From contig DYKG01000026.1 of NCBI GenBank assembly GCA_020722725.1, positions 1 through 49,191 on the forward strand: DNA of 49,191 nt. The letters are read 5' to 3'. A program made the translations under genes and the position numbers. Under the pieces are notes generated by a model. That model had not been told where the DNA came from and did not search any database. It saw only the letters and a list, made by a program, of their open reading frames with translations. This DNA comes from Candidatus Methylomirabilis sp. GTDB lineage: Bacteria; Muiribacteriota; Ozemobacteria; Ozemobacterales; Ozemobacteraceae. Below are positions 32,746-41,271 of the stretch, piece by piece (position 1 is the first letter of the stretch; every line of letters starts with the position of its first letter).

Positions 32746-35700
32746 TCATTCAGTTTGCTGAATTTTTCTTACCCCCGTGCCGCTGAGGACGCTGCGTCCG
32801 AATTTTCCCGGCTGAACCTGAATCCTGGTGTTGATACGGTCTTTCAAGACCGTAACGTGGGAAATAATACCGATCATTTTGCCTTCTCCGTGCAGACTCG
32901 AAAGAGTTGTCAGGGCCGTATCAAGTGCATTTTCGTCGAGGGTTCCGAAGCCTTCGTCGAGAAACAGTGAATCGACCCGCAGTTTTCGACTTGCCATGGC
33001 AGACAGGCCGAGTGCCAGTGCCAGGCTGACGATGAAGCTTTCGCCGCCCGAAAGATTTTTGGTGGTTCGCATTTCGCCGGCCTGGAAATTGTCGATAACA
33101 TTCAATTCCAGCGGATTTTCAGGGTCATGAACCAGAAGATACCGGCCGGTGAGTTTTTGCAGCTGCTGGTTGGCGTGGCCGATGAGCAGCTCAAAAGTGA
33201 GACCCTGGGCAAACTTCCGATAACGGCTGCCGTCAGATGACCCGATGAGCTTGTTAAGATTATCCCATCTGGCAAACTCAAGTTCCTGGGCTCTTATCAG
33301 GTTCTGCTTTTCGGCAAGGCGGCTCAGGGCCAGGTCGTCATCGGCAATTTGCCGACGATAAGCACCGATCTGACTGATTATGGCCTTTAACTCAGATTCG
33401 ACCTGGGCAAGTTTCTGCTGGTTAACTGCGATTGATTCGCTGGCAAGGTTCTGTTGCTGAAGCTGAACAAGTTCTGATTCGCGCTGTTGAAAAAGTGACG
33501 AGTATTTTTTCAACTCTGATTCAAGGCTTTGTTGTCGGCTTTGCAGTTCATTGCGCTCTGACTGGGGCAAGCGGGCATTTACAAAGGCGCTTTCCTCAGA
33601 AAAACCATGCTGTTGAAGCCGGGCAGAGAATTCCTGCTCAGCGTTGGAAATCTGGTTTTTTCTATTGCTTATATTTTCAGTCAAAGATTTAATTAAAGTT
33701 TCTATTCGATTAAATTCAAGCTGATTTTTGTCAAAAGTTTTCTGGTTATCATTGAGAAGCTTTTTGCTTAGTTCGATCTGGTGCTCAAGTTTCTGCTCTT
33801 CCTGGTCGGGCATCCGATTGGCAAAGAGGCTCCGGCGCTTAAGGCGAAGTTCTTCGACCTCGACTTCGGCAGAGGCAAGTGTCTGTTCCTTTTCCTTCAG
33901 TTCTGCATCGAGTTCGGCACCGGAATCGGTCAGCGTGGCTGATTCGGCTTTCAACGGCCCGATTTTCAGGTTGGCTTCATCGAATTGGGTCTGATTTTTC
34001 TGCCAGAGTTCAAGACGCCGCTGCAATGGTTCAAGCAGATTTTTTAAATCAGATCCCGGGTCGCTTGCAATTCCGAATTCGGCAAGATTTACGGCAATTG
34101 CCGCCTTGGCATTTTCTAATTCAGAATTTTGCGTGGCGGTTTCTTCGGTCAGTTTTTCAAGATTTTCACGGGCGGCCACAAGTTTCTGATGCTGGGTGGC
34201 CAGCTTTTTTTCAGCTTCAGACTTTTCGGCGAGAATTTGAGCGGCCAGGTCTTTGCTGCTGCTGATTTCTGCTTCGAGTGTTTCGCCTTTTCTGATAAGC
34301 TTTTCCATCTCTTCGAGCTGTTTTTCCTGGGCATCGACCTGGGGAACCTGACCTTCCGCAAAAGGATGGGAGGTTGAGCCGCAAAGAGGGCAGGGGTGCC
34401 CATCGTGGAGTTTTTCCCGTTCTTCGGAAAAACTCTGGAAATTCTTGATTTCAAGGGTCTGGCGCAGCAGTTTTTCGCGCTGAGTGCGCAGATCGGCGAT
34501 GGCCTGGCCGTTTAAAAGAGTGTTCAGTTTTGAAAAAGCAATTTCTGTATTTGCGATAGCCTGCTGATAGCGGGCCTCAATAGTTTTAACTTCATCAGTT
34601 TCTGAAGAAAGTTGTTTTTCAAGCTTTTTTGCCGCTTTTTCGCTTTTTTCGGCTTCCTTGTGCAGCTTATTCAGCCGGGCGGCTGCAGGTTCGAGAGCAT
34701 CTATCTGAGTGGCAATTGCCTGCAGGCGTCCAATCAGTGCCTGATCGGCGCGGTTCTGCTGCAGATAAGCTTCAGCTTTTTCTTTTTCAGCTGTTAAAGT
34801 GGATATTTTTTTGAGGCACTTATTGATTTTTTCGGTGTTTTCGGTGATGCGGCTTTTAATTTTGGCAATTTCAGCGGCAATTGTTTCAGTATGTTTCTGC
34901 TGGGCTGCAATCTGCTGATCCAAGAGACGAATCTGTTGAATCAGGGGGCGCTGGGAGCGCATGTCGGTTTCAGCGGCTTCAAGGTTAATTCTGCTTTTTT
35001 CGAGCCGGTCACGGTCAATCTGCAGAATATCTTTCAGCCGATTGTGATCCTGCTGGAGTCGGGTTAATTCGTTGGTGTCAGCGATCTGCTGCTGGCGTAA
35101 ATTCTGCAGAGAAGAAAAACCGCCTTCCAGCTCATTGGCTTTCAGAGCCAGGTTAAGGCGCACAAGATGAGGTCTGAAGTCTTCGATTTCTTTCCGGGCG
35201 CTGCTTTCAAGCGATTTGTAATTTTTTACTTCTTCGTTAAGTTCAGCGATTTTCTGCTGCCAATGAATGATTGTCTGCAGGTCTTTCTCGTGGTTTGAAA
35301 GGGCAGATTCGCTTTTCTCAGCGTTTTCAAGGTTCTGTCTGAGCGTGACCTTTTCGCTTTCGCTCAAAAGAATGATGCCGCCCGATTCGGCTTTAAGATT
35401 TTCGAGCCGCTGGTATTCTTCTCTTTGCCGCTGAAATACGCGAATGGAAATGGTGGAATAAATCTCAGTGCCGGTAATTTCTTCGAGAATCGGAGCCCGG
35501 TCAGTGGGGCGTGCCTGAAGAAATGCGGCGAATCCTCCCTGGGCAAGTAGAATTGAGCGGGTGAATCTCTCGAAATCCATGCCGGTAATTCCTGGGATGG
35601 CGGTCTCAACTCCCTTTATCGATGATTCAATTACATCATTGGTTAGATGATTTACCAGTTCATGGTGCTGGGCGGTGAGATTGCCGGAGATAGAGTTTCT

Positions 35701-36003
35701 CGCACGATGCTGGCTCCAGGTGCAGCGCCAGGTTCCGGACTGTGTTGAAAAAGTGACTTCGGCGAGGCAGTCGGCAGTTTTACGCGACATAATTTCGTTG
35801 GTTGATTTATTTATATTTGAAAGCCTTGGCGTGCGACCGTAAAGAGCGAGACAAACCGCATCCATGATTGTTGATTTGCCGGCCCCGGTGGGTCCAGTGA
35901 TTGCGAAGATTCCGTTATACTGGTATTCGGGGTTGGAAAAATCGATTTCCCATTCGCCATACAATGAATTGAGATTTTTAAATCTTAATTTGAGAATTTT
36001 CAT
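32746..36003 (-). CDS. sbcC: Exonuclease SbcC, SMC-like ATPase subunit
   Basis: A 1085-residue Rad50/SbcC protein. Walker A GPTGAGKST is near residue 39, followed by long coiled-coil arms (about 180-500 and 560-880) and the zinc hook CPLCGS near 537, which joins two copies. The ABC signature LSGGESFIVSLALALGLS is around 980 and Walker B DSLFLDEGFGTLD near 1010. With SbcD it cleaves hairpins and double-strand ends, acting in DNA repair and palindrome control. sbcD lies two bases upstream, so the pair forms an operon. Length agrees with the family (about 1050). Confidence 0.96.
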   Translation of the reverse strand: MKILKLRFKNLNSLYGEWEIDFSNPEYQYNGIFAITGPTGAGKSTIMDAVCLALYGRTPRLSNINKSTNEIMSRKTADCLAEVTFSTQSGTWRCTWSQHRARNSISGNLTAQHHELVNHLTNDVIESSIKGVETAIPGITGMDFERFTRSILLAQGGFAAFLQARPTDRAPILEEITGTEIYSTISIRVFQRQREEYQRLENLKAESGGIILLSESEKVTLRQNLENAEKSESALSNHEKDLQTIIHWQQKIAELNEEVKNYKSLESSARKEIEDFRPHLVRLNLALKANELEGGFSSLQNLRQQQIADTNELTRLQQDHNRLKDILQIDRDRLEKSRINLEAAETDMRSQRPLIQQIRLLDQQIAAQQKHTETIAAEIAKIKSRITENTEKINKCLKKISTLTAEKEKAEAYLQQNRADQALIGRLQAIATQIDALEPAAARLNKLHKEAEKSEKAAKKLEKQLSSETDEVKTIEARYQQAIANTEIAFSKLNTLLNGQAIADLRTQREKLLRQTLEIKNFQSFSEEREKLHDGHPCPLCGSTSHPFAEGQVPQVDAQEKQLEEMEKLIRKGETLEAEISSSKDLAAQILAEKSEAEKKLATQHQKLVAARENLEKLTEETATQNSELENAKAAIAVNLAEFGIASDPGSDLKNLLEPLQRRLELWQKNQTQFDEANLKIGPLKAESATLTDSGAELDAELKEKEQTLASAEVEVEELRLKRRSLFANRMPDQEEQKLEHQIELSKKLLNDNQKTFDKNQLEFNRIETLIKSLTENISNRKNQISNAEQEFSARLQQHGFSEESAFVNARLPQSERNELQSRQQSLESELKKYSSLFQQRESELVQLQQQNLASESIAVNQQKLAQVESELKAIISQIGAYRRQIADDDLALSRLAEKQNLIRAQELEFARWDNLNKLIGSSDGSRYRKFAQGLTFELLIGHANQQLQKLTGRYLLVHDPENPLELNVIDNFQAGEMRTTKNLSGGESFIVSLALALGLSAMASRKLRVDSLFLDEGFGTLDENALDTALTTLSSLHGEGKMIGIISHVTVLKDRINTRIQVQPGKFGRSVLSGTGVRKIQQTE

Positions 36004-36005
36004 GG

Positions 36006-37235
36006 TTAATCGCCCCTGTTACCTTCTTCCTGGATCTGCCTGACAATTTCGTTGTATGCAAAAATCAGCTCCTTGCGTTGTTCTGGAGCAATTTCAAATG
36101 CATCGAGGCATCGTTGGAAAACTTCATTTGTCGTCATATTTTCAAGGGTTTCGCTGGTGTTGCTTTGTTGCAAAACCTTTTCGACCCGCCCGCGATCCTG
36201 GATGCTGAGAATCTGTATCCGGCTCCCCTCGATCGCCTTTTCGATGCGTCCTGGCAGATCTGATTCAATGGTAGAACCTGTATAGACAATTTCGAGCCAG
36301 GCGTTGCTTTTGCTGGTTTTCAGCTGTTCGAGGCGGGTGGCAATTTCGGAAAAGTCGCCGCAGATTCTTTGCAGGGGCTGAAAACAGGGTATCGGCAGTT
36401 CGGTTACGCTGGGCTTTTTTTCGTTAAATTCGATGATAATGACTTTTTTGGTCTGCTCGGCATCGGCAAAGCTCATGGGCAGCGGCGACCCGCTGTAGCG
36501 CAGATGGGGCTGGCCGGCAACGGTCTGGGCGGAATGCAGATGGCCGAGCGCAAGGTAGTCGAAGTCGGCGGGCAAAGAGGCGGCGTTTATATGGGCCAGT
36601 GAACCGACATAGAGCTCGCGGGTGCCATCTCCGTCAACGGTTTGCCCGCCGGCGGTGAAAAGGTGCCCCATGCCGATTATTGGCAGGGTGGGGTGCTTGA
36701 GGCTGAGATTGCGGGCTGTTTCGGCAACCTTTCCATAATGAGCGGCGATGCCGTTGATCAGGTTATTTAGCTTGTCTTCGATGCTTTCGCCGGGCAGGGA
36801 TTTTCGCACGTCGCGGTCGCGCAGGTAGGGAACGGCGCAGACGATGGCCATGGGCTGATTCTGGCGATCGTGAAGCAGGATTGTTTCGTCGGCAGGGTTG
36901 TCGGTTATGGTGCCGATGACCTGGATGTTAAGGGCTTTAAGAAGCTCTTTCGGCGCTTCGAGAAAGGTTGGCGAGTCGTGGTTGCCGGCGGTGATGATGA
37001 CATTGCTACAGCATGAAGATGCGGCGGTGCGGCAGAGAAAGCGGTAATACTGCTCCTGGGCCCGGTTGCCAGGGGTGGTGGTGTCGAAGATGTCGCCGGC
37101 GACGAGAAGGGTGTCAATATGCAATTCTTCAATCTGTTGGGAGAGCCATTGCAGAAATGCGTCGAACTCATGGTATCGGTGCTGGTTGTAAAGGGCACGG
37201 CCAAGGTGCCAGTCGGATGTGTGAAGAACTCTCAT
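36006..37235 (-). CDS. sbcD: Exonuclease SbcD, Mre11-like nuclease subunit
   Basis: A 409-residue metallophosphatase-fold nuclease. Metal ligands appear as HTSDWHLGR at the start, VAGDIFDTTTP, AGNHDSPTF and GHLHSAQ, in the Mre11/SbcD order. The start at 37235 (MRVLHTSDWHLG) has GGAGG five bases before it; the ATG at 37247 would add four residues and bury that site. It pairs with SbcC, whose gene follows after two bases. The region behind the conserved phosphodiesterase domain (300-409) is the capping domain that contacts the coiled coil. Confidence 0.96.
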   Translation of the reverse strand: MRVLHTSDWHLGRALYNQHRYHEFDAFLQWLSQQIEELHIDTLLVAGDIFDTTTPGNRAQEQYYRFLCRTAASSCCSNVIITAGNHDSPTFLEAPKELLKALNIQVIGTITDNPADETILLHDRQNQPMAIVCAVPYLRDRDVRKSLPGESIEDKLNNLINGIAAHYGKVAETARNLSLKHPTLPIIGMGHLFTAGGQTVDGDGTRELYVGSLAHINAASLPADFDYLALGHLHSAQTVAGQPHLRYSGSPLPMSFADAEQTKKVIIIEFNEKKPSVTELPIPCFQPLQRICGDFSEIATRLEQLKTSKSNAWLEIVYTGSTIESDLPGRIEKAIEGSRIQILSIQDRGRVEKVLQQSNTSETLENMTTNEVFQRCLDAFEIAPEQRKELIFAYNEIVRQIQEEGNRGD

Positions 37236-37426
37236 CGATGCCTCCATTGTTTATTTTACTTAAGCCCAGTTACCCAAAAAAATCAAGTTCAAAGGTGAAA
37301 AACTGTTTTCCGACATTTTCTGCAAATTTGATTGCAGAGGCTGGCCACCATGTCTGCCAGCTTTATAAAGGTTGAACGAATTTAACATAATCATTTTTTT
37401 TGCGGAGGTTTTTACAACCGTTGATC

Positions 37427-37605
37427 ATGGCAGGCGAATTCGAAGAAATACTTGATTGCGGCTGCGGCACGGGAAGAATGTCGATCTGGTAGTTTCGACG
37501 CTGGCGGTTGAGCACATAAGAGACCTGAAAAATTATTTCAGTGAAATGCGATGCCAGCTTTATCTGAAGAATCTTGAAAAAGCCCGGTTATCGCCGGCTC
37601 TCTGA
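37427..37605 (+). pseudogene. SAM-dependent methyltransferase remnant
   Basis: A short ORF from ATG 37427 reads MAGEFEEILDCGCGTGRMSI, the SAM-binding motif I, and stops at 37481. In a neighbouring frame the text continues as DLVVSTLAVEHIRDLKNYF, the motif IV and following helix of the same family, and stops at 37603. The section between the two motifs (about 60 residues) is deleted, and the frame has shifted. No intact product is possible. Confidence 0.6.
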
Positions 37606-37643
37606 GGTTTAAAAAGACCACTGACTTGGGCGGTGGCCTTGAT

Positions 37644-37766
37644 ATGTTGGATTTAGGTTGGAAAAATCCGTTGAAAGTCTGCAAAGCAAACCTTCAAAAT
37701 GAATGTATCAAAAAAATGTTTATTTGTGAAGAAAAACTTAAAAAATATTTTGCCGAAATTATTTGA
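37644..37766 (+). other. Short unassigned ORF, 40 codons, possibly a gene remnant
   Basis: Frame from ATG 37644 to TGA 37764 with a Lys-rich helical product (CIKKMFICEEKLKKYF). A poor GGTGG ribosome site. It may belong to the tail of the methyltransferase remnant; I see no family match. Confidence 0.22.
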
Positions 37767-37840
37767 AACTATAACGGAGGGCCAAGGCATCGAACAATGT
37801 TAGGCGCCATGATGGTTTTCACGCAGGAAGCAGACAAAAT

Positions 37841-37984
37841 CTGGCTTTGTTCGATCAGATAAGGTCTCGAAAGACCCATTTCAGCGTAATCGTAGATGAA
37901 TTCGTGGCAACTTCGCGAATTATCATACTGGTAGACCTTATCGAACAAATTTTCGGCCTGCTACATGATGAGTATGATGACTGA
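37841..37984 (+). pseudogene. CorC/HlyC-type CBS-domain remnant
   Basis: An open stretch whose end reads THFSVIVDEFVATSRIIILV then DLIEQIFGLLHDEYDD, matching the second CBS-domain end of CorC/hemolysin proteins (hydrophobic-VVDEYGGTxGLVTLEDLLEEIVGE-DEYD). The normal Gly-Gly is replaced by Val-Ala, the N-terminal parts are missing and no start codon is suitable. It sits directly before the ettA promoter. Confidence 0.58.
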
Positions 37985-38034
37985 TATTTTTCACCCCATC
38001 TACCCCAGTGAATTGCTGAAACTTGGGCTTTCGG

Positions 38035-38063
38035 TTGAGTTGCGGGTAAAAATAGGGTAAAAT
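38035..38063 (+). promoter_or_regulatory. Promoter of ettA
   Basis: -35 TTGAGT (38035-38040), 17 bases, -10 TAAAAT (38058-38063). It lies 29 bases before the ettA start; GAGG acts as ribosome site. Confidence 0.65.
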
Positions 38064-38092
38064 CAGCGCAAATTCAAAACGAGGTTAGACAG

Positions 38093-39766
38093 ATGGCTGA
38101 AAAATACATTTTTACCATGCTCGGGCTCAACAAGTTTTACGGCACCCGCCAGGTTCTTAAAGACATCAACCTGTGCTTCTTTCCCGGTGCCAAAATCGGT
38201 ATTGTCGGGGCCAACGGCGCCGGCAAAAGTACGGTGCTGCGCATCATGGCCGGCCTCGATAAAGAATTCCGCGGTCAGGCCGAGCTTTGCAAGGGCTATC
38301 GCGTCGGTTTCGTGCCACAGGAACCGTCTCTTGAAAACGGCAAAACGGTCAGACAGAATATTGAAGCGGCTTTTGCCGATACTCTCGCGCTGATTAAGGA
38401 ATACGAAGACATTTCCACTGCCATGGGCGAAATGGAGCCCGATGAAATGGACAAGGCAATGGAAAAAATGGCCAAACTACAGGATAAAATCGATGCCTGC
38501 GGCGGCTGGGAGATCGAAACCAGGCTGAATGTTGCAGCCAACGCTCTGGTTCTTCCGCCAGACGAAATGCTGGTCGATAATCTTTCTGGCGGGGAAAAGC
38601 GCCGCGTTGCTTTGTGCCGTGCGCTGCTCGAGCAGCCTGATCTGCTACTGCTCGACGAGCCGACCAACCACCTCGATGCCCAGACGGTTGCCTGGCTCGA
38701 AAACTATCTTAAAGATTACCCCGGCACCGTGCTGATTTCAACACACGATCGCTATTTCCTCGACAATATAACCAAATGGATACTTGAACTCGATGCGGGG
38801 GAAGGCATTCCATTCGAGGGCAATTACAGCTCATGGCTGGCTCAGAAGATCGAAATGCTGGCTCAGGGCGAAAAGAAAGATTCGGCCCGTCGCCGTTCTC
38901 TTGAAAAAGAACTGAAGTGGATTCGCATGAATTCAGGCGATCGCCGTGAACTGCATCGCGACAGAATTTCAAAATACGAAGAACTGGTTACCCGTGAGCT
39001 TGCCGCCGACCGGGGCGATGAAACCATTATTCAGATTGCGCCGGCTGAGCAGCTTGGCGAACAGGTCGTCGAATTTCGCGGGGTTAGCAAATCTTTTGGC
39101 GATAACAAGCTGCTCGAAGATGTGAGTTTTTCGCTGCCGCGCGGCGCCATTGTCGGTATCATCGGGCCCAACGGTGCCGGTAAAACCACGATGTTCAAAA
39201 TGATTGCCGGAGTTGAAAAGCCTGATAAGGGTGAAGTCGTAGTTGGCCCGACGGTGAAATACGCCTGGGTCGATCAGCATCGCGACATTCTCGAAGGTGA
39301 GAAGTCGGTTTATGAAGAAATCAGCGATGGTCTCGATGAAGTGCAGTTCGGCAAATTTCGCATCAATTCCCGCGCCTATTGCGGACGCTTTGGCTTCAAG
39401 GGCGGCGATCAACAGAAAAAAGTAGGCTGCCTTTCAGGTGGTGAGCGCAACCGTGTGCATTTAGCCAGGATCGTCAAATCGGGCGGCAATCTGCTGATGC
39501 TCGACGAACCAACCAACGACCTGGATGTTGGCACTCTGCGTCTGCTCGAGGATGCGATCGACGATTTCAGCGGTTGTGCCCTGATCATAAGCCACGATCG
39601 ATTTTTCCTTAATCGCATCTGCACCCATCTGCTGATTTTTGAAGGCAACTCAAGAGTTCGCTGGTTCGAAGGCAACTTCGAAGACTATGAAAACATGTAT
39701 TTGAAAAAGCAGGGTGTCACTGCCAACGAAAACCGCCGATCAAAATTCAGAAGATTTTCGATCTAG
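38093..39766 (+). CDS. ettA: Energy-dependent translational throttle protein EttA, ABC-F ATPase
   Basis: A 557-residue soluble ABC-F protein (EttA of E. coli: 555). Two ATPase domains are present: Walker A GANGAGKST (about 38-46), signature LSGGEKRRVALCRALL and Walker B LLLLDEPTNHLD; then Walker A GPNGAGKTT, signature LSGGERNRVHLARI and LMLDEPTNDLD. The linker contains RRRSLEKELKWIR with the P-site-tRNA interaction motif region, and the arm insertion is of EttA type. It binds the ribosomal E site and gates translation by ATP/ADP. It has its own promoter; the genes on either side are unrelated. Confidence 0.94.
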   Translation: MAEKYIFTMLGLNKFYGTRQVLKDINLCFFPGAKIGIVGANGAGKSTVLRIMAGLDKEFRGQAELCKGYRVGFVPQEPSLENGKTVRQNIEAAFADTLALIKEYEDISTAMGEMEPDEMDKAMEKMAKLQDKIDACGGWEIETRLNVAANALVLPPDEMLVDNLSGGEKRRVALCRALLEQPDLLLLDEPTNHLDAQTVAWLENYLKDYPGTVLISTHDRYFLDNITKWILELDAGEGIPFEGNYSSWLAQKIEMLAQGEKKDSARRRSLEKELKWIRMNSGDRRELHRDRISKYEELVTRELAADRGDETIIQIAPAEQLGEQVVEFRGVSKSFGDNKLLEDVSFSLPRGAIVGIIGPNGAGKTTMFKMIAGVEKPDKGEVVVGPTVKYAWVDQHRDILEGEKSVYEEISDGLDEVQFGKFRINSRAYCGRFGFKGGDQQKKVGCLSGGERNRVHLARIVKSGGNLLMLDEPTNDLDVGTLRLLEDAIDDFSGCALIISHDRFFLNRICTHLLIFEGNSRVRWFEGNFEDYENMYLKKQGVTANENRRSKFRRFSI

Positions 39767-40051
39767 TCTTAAGCTGGGTGCCGTCCAAAAGGTCTTGTTT
39801 TGTTCGCTTTTGTCGTTACCGGAATAAGTGAATACCGGGTAATTCTGGCGGTTTTACAAATGATTCGTTTATTCGAAACGATAAAAAATGAAATAGTTTG
39901 CTCATTTTAATTGGGGCAAGCGATTTTTCTGTAATTTGGCAAAAAATTGCGAAATCTTTCGGGAATAACAGCAAGGAGTGATAAATTGTCTCAGGCGCTA
40001 TTTATTGTTGGACAATCATGCCATAAGATTTTTTTTTGAACTTCAAGGCAT
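39767..40051. other. Intergenic region after ettA, no gene seen
   Basis: About 285 bases of AT-rich sequence. No clear terminator hairpin after ettA, no ORF with a ribosome site. It ends at the promoter of the SulP remnant. Confidence 0.45.
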
Positions 40052-40080
40052 TTGACTTATTCCCAAGTCAGGAATAAAAT
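40052..40080 (+). promoter_or_regulatory. Promoter with two interleaved inverted repeats
   Basis: -35 TTGACT (40052-40057), 17 bases, -10 TAAAAT (40075-40080). Within it TGACTT and AAGTCA (40053-40058, 40065-40070) and TTATTCC and GGAATAA (40057-40063, 40071-40077) form two nested operator-like repeats. Drives the SulP remnant and probably the following complex operon. Confidence 0.6.
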
Positions 40081-40135
40081 CCGCCTGCCTGTAGTATCAC
40101 TTACACCGCAAAAATTTTTACCAGGAACACACTAA

Positions 40136-41271
40136 ATGAAGTCGCTTGAACCAAAGTTATCTACAGTTTTAAAAGAAGGTTATACTCGCGGGCTGTTTTT
40201 TAAAGATCTGCTGGCAGTTATTGTTGTGGGGGTTGTGGCGTTACCGCTGGGAATTGCTTTCGCAATTGCTTCGGGAGTAAAGCCAGAACAGGGGCTTTAT
40301 ACGGCCGTTATTGCCGGATTTATCATTTCCATTCTCAGCGGCAGCCGCGTACAGATTGGCGGGCCAACCGGGGCATTCATCGTTCTCATCTTCGGTGTCG
40401 TTACCAGATTTGGTTATGAAGGTCTTGCTGTTGCTACCATGATTGCGGGAGTAATTCTGATGATCCTTGGTATTGCCCGACTTGGGTCGGCGATTCAGTT
40501 TATTCCATACCCGGTTATCGTCGGGTTTACCAGCGGAATAGCAGTTGTCATTGCCTCGGGTCAGATTCGTGATGCTCTGGGTTTGCAGATGAGTTCAGTT
40601 CCGGCAGAATTTATTCACAAGATTTCCGATTATTCTCAGGTGATGGATACTTTCAATACCTGGGCACTTTTAATAACTGTTGTAACCACATTAATTATTC
40701 TCTTCACTCCAAGATTTTTTCCGAGAATTCCCGGTTCGGTTGTTGCGCTAGTGGTAGTGACGGCTCTGGTAAAGGTCTTTGCATTGCCGGTCGAAACTAT
40801 TGGCACTCGTTTCGGCGTTATTCCCAACACTCTGCCCATGCCTCACTTACCAAACATCGACTGGAAAATTCTGCCGGATCTTTTTTCTCCGGCAATTGCA
40901 ATTGCTTTTCTTGCTGTCATCGAAAGTTTGCTGTCGGCAGTAGTTGCCGATGGTATGACCGGTCGTCATTATCGCTCTAATGCTGAATTGATTGCTCAGG
41001 GCGTTGCAAACCTGGTTTCTCCTATTTTTCTCGGAATTCCCGCAACCGGCGCAATTGCCCGTACTGCAACCAACATTAAAAACGGTGGCCAGACTCCATT
41101 TGCCGGAATAATTTATGCAATTACTCTTGTATAATCCTCCTGGTTGCCGGGAACCTTGCCGGCCTGGTTCCAATGGCGGTTCTAGCAGGAATTCTTCTCG
41201 TGGTTTCATATAACATGAGTGAAATACATCTCTTGGGGGATGTTGAAAATAAGACTGGTGGTTTGATTTGA
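40136..41271 (+). pseudogene. SulP-family anion transporter, frameshifted and truncated
   Basis: The first frame (40136-41134, 332 residues) carries the SulP opening DLLAVIVVGVVALPLGIAFA, the core VQIGGPTGAFIVLIFGV, and the conserved PATGAIARTATNIKNGGQTP. The frame stops at 41132, but the next frame continues without a gap as ILLVAGNLAGLVPMAVLAGI and SYNMSEIHLLG, then ends at 41269. The last two to three membrane spans and the STAS domain (about 170 residues) are missing. So one frameshift and a 3' deletion have joined it to the next gene, whose TTG start overlaps its stop. Substrates of SulP proteins are sulfate, bicarbonate or other anions. Confidence 0.75.
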
